A stretch of 64,000 bases of DNA, from assembly GCA_015680685.1 (NCBI GenBank), contig MNCI01001832.1, forward strand, positions 277,771 to 341,770, written 5' to 3'. The notes under the pieces were generated by a model. That model saw only the letters and a program-made list of their open reading frames with translations. It was not told the DNA's origin and did not search any database. Position 1 is the stretch's first letter, and each line of letters begins with the position of its first letter. This stretch comes from Gnetum montanum (lineage: Eukaryota; Streptophyta; Gnetopsida; Gnetales; Gnetaceae). Position numbers and translations under genes: made by a program. Below are positions 57,325 through 64,000 of the stretch, in pieces.

Positions 57325-59290
57325 ATGCCTTCTTCTCATAAGAGAAACTCACCACCTAAGGACCATACACGAGACAGTCGGCAACATAAAACACATAACC
57401 AAAATCAGCCAAGTCCTAGACAATACAAGATAGTATATACTCATCCCAATGAGTATATTCCAAACTTTACCTTTATCCTCCATCAAGACGAATAGCTGCA
57501 ATGGAGAGATTTGCAAGATAACATTGTGTTACCCCCAGATCGATCAGTCTCTCACATGCTTTTCTGTGCCTTGGCACAGATAGGCATGACTGAATTATAT
57601 GCTGAATACATTGTGGAAGACTTTGATATGAGGGATTATCATCCCACAGAAGCACAACGTATGAGGGACGCTAGGTAGGAGAGTTAACATACACTGTTGA
57701 AGGGTAAAGGTCTGCACGTCCTTAGTGAAATAGGAGATGAGGAACCCCTTATAACGGGTTCTTTAGCAAACGATGTTCCCCCTCCTAATGATGATGAGGA
57801 GGTTGGGTATCAAAACCTATGATCAACGATACATAACCATGGTTCTGATGCTCGTGAATACCAACTGTTCACAAAGGGAACAACCACTCATGCTAAGGAC
57901 GGGCACTTAGATCGTCACCACAATCGGGGCCGTAGCAGCCAAAGAGAAGGCAAGAAACATTGTCATGGCAATGGTTTCCCTTCTTCTTCCCCTTCTTCAC
58001 ATCACTCACCCTCTCCTTCCACATCTGGGTGCAGCCATCATGAACATAATGGAGAGGATAAAGGTAGAAAGAAAGAGAGACCTCGATGGGAAAGTCGAGA
58101 AAGAGGATAAGGGCAAGGACGTAGGGAGAGTAGGGAACAACGCAGACATCACGGGCATCATGAAAGAGATGATCATGAAGAGCCCCTACTCGCAACCCGA
58201 AGTATGCTTGATATAACGGAGGTAGTTAGGATTCCCACAAGGCATTTAAAAGATATTCGGATCAAATGTTTAGACATGAACAATATCCCACAATTTGAAG
58301 GGGGATACAATGCTAATCCGCAAAATCATTTACAGGCATTCCACGATGCCTGTGCCTTATAGAATATAAAAAATGAGTGGCAAAAACTTAAGTTGTTCCC
58401 AAGGACACTCACCAAGGAAGCAAAGAGCTAGTACCGGTCCTTAGAACTGGAAACCATTAGGAGGTAGAGTACAATGCTAGAATTGTTCAATGAGAAGTAT
58501 CAAACGTACTCCAGAGTGTCCAATTTGCATAAGCAGATCCAAGGTTGGACGCAAGGTACTCATGAACCCTTGGATGCTGCCATGGCCTACTACTACACAT
58601 TGTTACCTCGTTGCCTGGGCCATGGGTATGCTCAGTGGGATCAACTTCGCCACATCATGGATGGGCTAAGGCATGAAACTAGAAGAACCCTTGGGACTTA
58701 TGCCCAAGGAAGACTCTCACAACTTAGAGCTCATGAAGTACATCACTTGCTGGAGCAAGTAGCAAAAGAAGAAGGTGAACTACGAAAAAGGGAAAGTGCG
58801 GAAGAATACAACCATGATCACTGTCTTTGAAAGAAGGGAGTGAAATTTTGTGATGAAGGGGATGAGTCACCAATTGAAGAGTTGGTGAACAGAAAGACCT
58901 TGCCACTTCAAAAGCTCACAACAGAAATAGCGGCTAAGGTAGATGACGTATGGAGTTCCTTAGACTCTAAAATTGAAACTATCTTAAAAATTGTAGAAGA
59001 GTCTAAGGTAGAATAAAGTAGTGACAACGGTAAGAAAAAATGGAGAGATTTAGGCCCTGCACATAACAAGGATAAGGGAAAAATCACTAACTCTGACATG
59101 GCTGAGGATTCTGATTCAGATGATGACGATGGATGTGAGATNGACAGCTTGACCCTTATGGATATTATGTGTAGCAGCCAATTTCTCCAAGTGACTCTAT
59201 GAGTCACACAACCCCCAACCATCACTACCAAGTTCAGGAGTACTTCAGAAGGACTCCTTCTCCTCTGAGAGACTCCTTCAGAAGGACATA
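57325..59290 (+). pseudogene. gag: E4 gag (nonsense codons, one frame)
   Basis: ATG at 57325 (MPSSHKRNSPPKDH). A single frame runs to 59141, about 605 codons, broken only by stops (first TAG 57493-57495, then 57676, TAA 57685, TGA 57820 and others). N-terminal domain FTFILHQDE and GMTELYAEYIVEDF; Ser/His/Arg-rich middle (about 57890-58180); gag core 58370-58560 (MLELFNEKYQTYSRVSN); an acidic end DDDDGCE. After the N at 59142 the text resumes in the Tyr/Pro tail (DPYGYYV); the zinc knuckle is missing. Confidence 0.85.
59142..59142. other. Single N, collapsed assembly join
   Basis: Sits exactly where the gag zinc knuckle should be encoded, so sequence has probably been lost in assembly. Confidence 0.6.
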
Positions 59291-59469
59291 ATACCATCTA
59301 TGAAAAGCACCCTATCTACAATGTTTTACGTTTTATAAAACTTATATAATAATGTGTAATCCCTATATCAAATCTCTCACATACAACCCCTACAACCTAT
59401 TCTAAAATCCCTATCGAATCTCCTAAAACTAATGAAAAAACAACCTATATTTGTACATGTTATACCCCT

Positions 59470-59690
59470 TACAACAATGAGGTATTAGCCTAGTGGTAAA
59501 AATATTAATTTGGAAACTCTAAGTGATGGGTATAATTATAGTGGAAAATGTTGAGTTATAAAGTTCTATGTGAACTATATATCTTGGTTTGTACCTATGT
59601 TTCAATTATTTTGGGTTCCAATACCTTCCTAATAAGGTGTTAACCTAGGGATAAGACTCTTAACATAGTAGCTCAAAAAATGTTTTGGTA
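59470..59690 (+). mobile_element. SINE family 1: one copy and one partial
   Basis: TATTAGCCTAGTGGTAAAA at about 59488 starts the first; a second head, TGTTAACCTAGGGATAAGAC, starts at about 59638. B boxes are weak. Confidence 0.5.
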
Positions 59691-60146
59691 TCATAAGCAA
59701 AATCTTAAAAACATAAACAACATATACTTCTTATAACCTATTCCATGCATAACTTATAAATCATAAGCAACATATAACCCATGCAATACACAACTACTTA
59801 GCAGGGGATTACATGAGCGGGTCCCTAGAATCCTACTCACGTTCTCTTTTCACTTTTTTTGATTGGCTGATACATGCTCCACCGCTTGTGCGGGCCCTTG
59901 TCCAAAAAATGGTTGAAAAGTGAAAACCAAGGCTAGTAGGAGAATGCATAAGATATTTGCCAAAACCGGTTGGCTCCTTTCTTGGGTAAATGCAACCCTT
60001 CCGATTGCCCACGCCTTACGATATGGTTGTACAAAGGGGAATGCACTGCGTGAGCAAGCATCTAATTCCTGTTGTTATGTTGATAAATAAAAGTAATACT
60101 CTTGCATAAAATTTATATAATTAATACTAAGATGTTATCAAGACCA
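59691..60146. other. Unassigned sequence between SINEs
   Basis: No gene recognised. It includes a more balanced-composition stretch (59810-60060) without a readable domain. Confidence 0.35.
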
Positions 60147-60230
60147 TCATTTGAAGTGATGGTAAGGCAATCATTTCTCAAGTCAAAGACTTGGGTTTGA
60201 ACCTAGGCATAGCCACTCAAAGAGGTTAGG
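60147..60230 (+). mobile_element. tRNA-like head of another SINE
   Basis: GATGGTAAGGCAATCATTTC followed by AAGACTTGGGTTTGAACCTA, with B-box-like GGTTTGAACC. Confidence 0.4.
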
Positions 60231-60308
60231 CTTTCACTCATCTACTAATTCTCTTCAGATCCTTCTTAGTAGGATAAGTATTATTGCTTTGACTTATAAT
60301 TCATTTTA

Positions 60309-60440
60309 ATAATGATTTGTTAGCCTAGTGGTAAAGACTCTTGATTTGAAAGCTTAATTCATGGATTCAATTTTGGTGGGCAATTCTGGGTTATAAAGTT
60401 CTAATTGGACTATATATCTTGGGATGTGTCTATATTAATG
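60309..60440 (+). mobile_element. SINE family 1 copy
   Basis: TTGTTAGCCTAGTGGTAAAG (A box), GGATTCAATTTTGG (B box), GGGTTATAAAGTTCTAATTG (body). Confidence 0.6.
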
Positions 60441-60449
60441 CTAGTTAGA

Positions 60450-61700
60450 ATCATGTTTGATACATTGTTATATTTTTCTAAAATTCTTTTAGATATCTAT
60501 ATTTTTAATTTGGTGGTTTCTCCACCTAATCTGATTTTTTCTAGTGAATCATATTTTTCTATCTTTAATTTTTCNTTTTTTTCTAGTGAATCATATTTTT
60601 CTATCTTTAATTTTTCTCTATGGAATTGATTTTTTCTAGAATCTCCTTATGGAGGATTATAATTTATCTCAAATTTATTTAATTAATGCTAAAATTTCTA
60701 CTTCTTCTATTAGTATAGGTATTTTAGTTAATTTTGAGAATATAGATTTACAAATTGGAGAGAAAAAATTCTACTAATGTTAATGTAACTAAACCACTTG
60801 ATTATATTCTCTTTGATGATGTATATGAGTCACTAGTAGTTGATTTTACATTATAATATATGTTCATTCAAATTTTAGGTTAGCTTATTTATAATTGAAT
60901 TTTTACCTCATAGTTAAATGATGTGATGCAAAAACATAACATTCAAGTCATTCATGTAAGTATTATTCGCATTTTTTTCTACTTTATTGAGCTAGGAAAT
61001 GCTTTAATGGTGTAGGCTTCTCTGGATATAGAATCATGTATACATAAGCATATAATGTTGACCATTCATAAGTGGACTCCAAATTTTGATGTTGAATCTA
61101 AAGAATATTCTAAAGTTTCAGGTTTTGTCAAGTTATTTAAAATTTTGCTAATTTTTCAAAAAGCTGAATAAGAGATTACTAGTATTCTTGGTCCAATTAA
61201 GTATATTATACATATTTCTATATCATTTGGTTCTTATAGACATCTTTTTGTTGAAATTAATCTTTTAACCATAAAAAAACTTGGTATTACAAGCAAACAA
61301 GAAGATTTATATTTGACCAATCACATATTTTAATCTTTTTAATTCTTGCAACTTTCTTCATTGTAAAGGATATTTATTTAATGCTTGTTCATTTTTGCTC
61401 AATAAAAAAGATAAAGAAAAGAAAAAAGATGTTGATGTGGTGGAAAAGAAAAATTGTGTTGATAGTAAAAACCAATCTAAAGATGAAAAATGAAAAATTA
61501 AGATAATGTAAATGATAGAAATGATCAAATGAAAATAAACAAATTAGAGAAGACAAAAGATTTTATGAGTAATTTTACTTTTACCATACAAAGTATTGTT
61601 CAATCGAAATAGTTAGCATGTAAGGTATCTAAGAAGATTACTAGCTACCCAAAGATGATATCTTTTGTTGATAGGAAAGCATTAGAAGATTACAAAGAGA
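60450..61700 (+). pseudogene. L1-type LINE ORF1 relic (DUF4283-like and CCHC)
   Basis: From about 61020 one frame reads LDIESCIHKHIMLTIHKWTP, then NFDVESKEYSKVSGFVKLFK, LGPIKYI, and RHLFVEINLL, which is the pattern of the DUF4283 domain of plant L1 gag-like proteins. It is followed in another frame by SCNFLHCKGYLFNAC (about 61345-61390), like the short CCHC that follows it, then a Lys-rich stretch. Upstream sequence is too decayed to place a start. Confidence 0.5.
60575..60575. other. Single N between duplicated contig ends
   Basis: Flanked by a near-identical block of about 36 bases on each side; see findings. Confidence 0.7.
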
Positions 61701-62385
61701 ATTGATGTGATGTTCATCATGATAGATATTATATAATAGCATTTACTTTTGTACCTTCTTATTCTACAAAAGATGGTACATTTTCAAAGCTTTCTATTAC
61801 TATATCAAATCATTTTGCTATTTTAAGTTTAAGCACATATATTGAAAATGTCATTATAACTAGGACCATCTTTTATACTAATAATTAATATTGTTGTTGT
61901 TTTTTTTCTTGAACCATATATTATAAGAATTTTGACTTGAGTAGAGAAATCCTTAAATGCTACTCTCAAGCCAATATATCAAAGGAGTATGATTAGTGTG
62001 AGCTTGGCAAGTGGCTATAAAACATTTCAAATCTCATGGGTGAGTTCTTTTTAAGATTTTGTAGATGTTAGCGCATTCTATAAAAGTGATGCACAGTATT
62101 CATATGGCCCAGTTTCTATGGAAAATGGGTAAGGGATTATGAGGGCATCCTTCATAAATGATGTGCAAATCATTGCTCAAAGTAGAGAAGGGTTCCTACA
62201 CTAGGGGTAGGTGTCAGTAAAGAAGCAAGTTTAGTAATAGAAATTTTGGATAACAATCTAAAAGATTGGCACTCTCAATAAAAAAACCTCTAAAATTATC
62301 AATGCCATGAAAAGATGAAGAATATGCATTATCTAACTCCAAGAAACAAGATGGAAAGGGAAAAAAGCTAAAGATTTATGCTAAT
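61701..62385. other. Unassigned AT-rich sequence
   Basis: No readable gene; may be more of the LINE. Confidence 0.35.
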
Positions 62386-62422
62386 TGATGAGCGATGAGA
62401 TAACCCTATGCCCAACCACATG
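62386..62422 (-). repeat. LTR end stub, minus orientation
   Basis: TGATGAGCGATGAGATAACC, reverse complement of the E3/E6-type LTR terminus. Cut by E5 after 37 bases. Confidence 0.75.
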
Positions 62423-63216
62423 TGATGGGATGCGATATCATGTCGTCCCCCGCGATATCGCGTATGCAATATCGTGGTGCACTGTAAAGTCTATAAATAA
62501 GAGGTAGCTCTTCCTTGTTTTCCATCCTAAGCTTAGACCATAGTGAAACTTTGGCAGTTTGATCCCTCCAGAGATAGAATATCTTCCATGTGCCCATAGT
62601 AGGAACTCCAAAGTGAACAGATCTTTATTCAAGTAGATATTGTACCTGAACACATATTTGTGTACGGAAATAAAGACGAACTTCTTGGATAAACCTTGCA
62701 GTGCATGGAAGAGGCTAATTAGGACTTTATTTATTGTTATTTACTGTTTTCCATTTAAATGCTTTATTAGTTATTAAATCTCTCTCAACCCTTCTCTCCT
62801 AGTTAAGTGCCTCAGTACGACCGCTTCGAGCACGTGCGTTACGCATGGTGATCGTAGCAACGATTACCATTTGGTAACCATGGTTGCATTGGTTTAGGGT
62901 GTGAATGGTAAGTGGGAACGGATGCTAACGCTAGGTTAATTTAGACTTAGTTAGTTAGTTAAAGTTAGTAATTAGCCTCTTCAACCCTTCACCTCAATAG
63001 CATAGGAGATAAACAAAAAAGCTATAAAAATCATATACCTCAGACTTACTTAACCATACACCATGAAAAATACAAGTAAGTTCGGGAAGACAATGGATAA
63101 TTAACCTTAAGTGTTCCATGAGGCGTGTAGGCACTTAGTCTATGGAGTTCAACCAGATCATGCGTGTTACACCCGTATTCATATGGTTGAGCGTAGGGGT
63201 ACCTCGCCACTCATCA
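62423..63216 (+). repeat. 5' LTR of E5
   Basis: 794 bp, TGATGGGATG to CTCATCA. U3 has a perfect palindrome CGCGATATCGCG (62451-62462); TATA box TATAAATA at 62492-62499. Confidence 0.92.
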
Positions 63217-63217
63217 T

Positions 63218-63235
63218 TGGTGCCGTTGCCGGGGA
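63218..63235 (+). promoter_or_regulatory. PBS for tRNA-Asp (E5)
   Basis: TGGTGCCGTTGCCGGGGA, 17 of 18 identical to the tRNA-Asp complement. Confidence 0.92.
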
Positions 63236-63357
63236 CTAAGTGTTTGTGCACTAAGTAGAACATAAGAGATCATTCACATTGTTGGGAGCTTAACGAACCT
63301 TAGGGTTAATTAAATGAAAATTTATATAACGGTCAAATAGCACACCGATAAGACACA

Positions 63358-64000
63358 ATGTCTTCTTCTTCTTCTCACAAGAGCAATTCACCACCTAGGG
63401 AACATACAAAGAATAGTCGGCAATCAAAAACGCATAACCTAAATCCGCCAACTCCTCAACAATATAGGGTGACATATACTCATCTCGATGAGTACATACC
63501 CAATTTTAGTTTTATCCTCCATCAGGATGAACAAATGTGCTGGAGAGACTTACAAGGTAACATAGTGTTACCTCTAGATCGTACAGTCCCCAACATGCTC
63601 CTCCATGCTTTGGCACAAATTGGCATGACTCAGCTCTATGCTAAATACATTATAGGTGATTTTGACACAAGGGATTACTATCCTACCTCTGTACAATGTA
63701 TGAGGGACTCAAGGCAGGAGAGCCACCATACACTGTTGAAGGGCGAAGAGGTCCCACACGTCATAACTAAAATTGGAGATGGTGAACCACTTATAACGGG
63801 TTCTCGATCAAAAGATGTTCCCCCTCCTAACGATGGTGAGGAGGTGGGGTATCAGAACCTACGCTCCATGATATACAACCCTGGTTCTGATCCCCATGAA
63901 CACCAGCTATTCATTGAAGGAACAACAACACATGACAAGGATGGGCACTCAGATCGTCACCACGATCGGGGCTGAAGCCACAGAAGAGAAGGTAAGAAAC
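63358..64000 (+). pseudogene. gag: E5 gag, N-terminal part
   Basis: ATG at 63358 (MSSSSSHKSNSPPREHTK) opens 205 codons: FSFILHQDEQMCWRDLQGN, GMTQLYAKYIIGDFDTRDYY, then a Ser/Arg/His-rich end. A TGA at 63973 lies where E4 has an arginine codon (CGT). The coding sequence presumably continues beyond the window. Only one stop so far, so this is the best gag N-terminus here. Confidence 0.85.

Larger units (their letters stand above)
56178..59290 (+). mobile_element. E4: gypsy element nested in E2 (5' part only)
   Basis: 5' LTR, PBS and gag are present. After a one-base N at 59142 only a piece of the Tyr/Pro-rich gag tail remains (to about 59290), and SINE-rich DNA follows. No pol or 3' LTR is seen in the window. 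Left target bases CTTAA (56173-56177). Confidence 0.8.
62423..64000 (+). mobile_element. E5: youngest-looking gypsy element, runs past window end
   Basis: LTR, PBS with one mismatch, and gag. Left target bases ACATG (62418-62422). Confidence 0.85.

Overview
The window looks like nuclear DNA of a vascular plant with a large, transposon-packed genome. The evidence is a plant-type zinc alcohol dehydrogenase gene with GT-AG introns, Ty3/gypsy LTR retrotransposons of the Athila/Tat type primed by tRNA-Asp, a plant L1-type LINE relic and tRNA-derived SINEs. I cannot tell conifer, monocot or other lineage from the sequence alone. Only one host gene is convincing; nearly everything else is retrotransposon in several layers of nesting.

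I call the elements E0 to E7. They share a TGATGAG...CTCATCA terminal inverted repeat, a one-base spacer and a tRNA-Asp primer-binding site (PBS). E0 is the oldest, on the minus strand: its 5' LTR is at 40230-41094 and its remains run down to about 2691. Three elements interrupt it: E6 (28287-38276, minus, perfect 5-bp target duplication ATGTC), E3 (13463-26187, plus, duplication AATTT/AAGTT) and E1 (3924-11113, plus, duplication TTAAC/TCAAC). At the left edge E7 (1-1327, plus) is a deletion derivative that landed in the integrase of an unrelated gypsy fragment (1328-2690, minus). On the right, E2 (48784 onward, plus) is interrupted inside its second gene by E4 (56178 onward, plus), and E5 (62423 onward, plus), the least decayed, runs off the window.

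From 41095 to 48783 the DNA is not LTR element. It holds the alcohol dehydrogenase gene (44228-45934, minus, three exons, TATA box at 46044-46050), a SINE-rich stretch with two G-quadruplex-prone tracts, and a LINE tail. From 59291 to 62385 there is a second SINE/LINE-rich stretch with an L1 ORF1 relic.

The most interesting system is a module carried by the LTR elements. E1 and E2 have gag but no pol; E3 has gag and pol. All three then carry, in the same order, a polypurine-tract-like motif, a conserved stem-loop, a block resembling the LTR's own U3 promoter repeats with a TATA box, a 250-310 nt candidate leader intron whose acceptor abuts an ATG, and a second gene (ORF2) with a putative plant transposon protein domain (PF20167-like) followed by coiled coil. 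This reads as a second transcription unit inside the retrotransposon. E6 and E0 have the polypurine motif; E6 keeps the stem-loop well and E0 has a decayed trace of it; neither shows ORF2. Elements appear to have been killed mostly by C-to-T and G-to-A changes, as expected from cytosine methylation, and the number of such changes in the PBS follows the nesting order.
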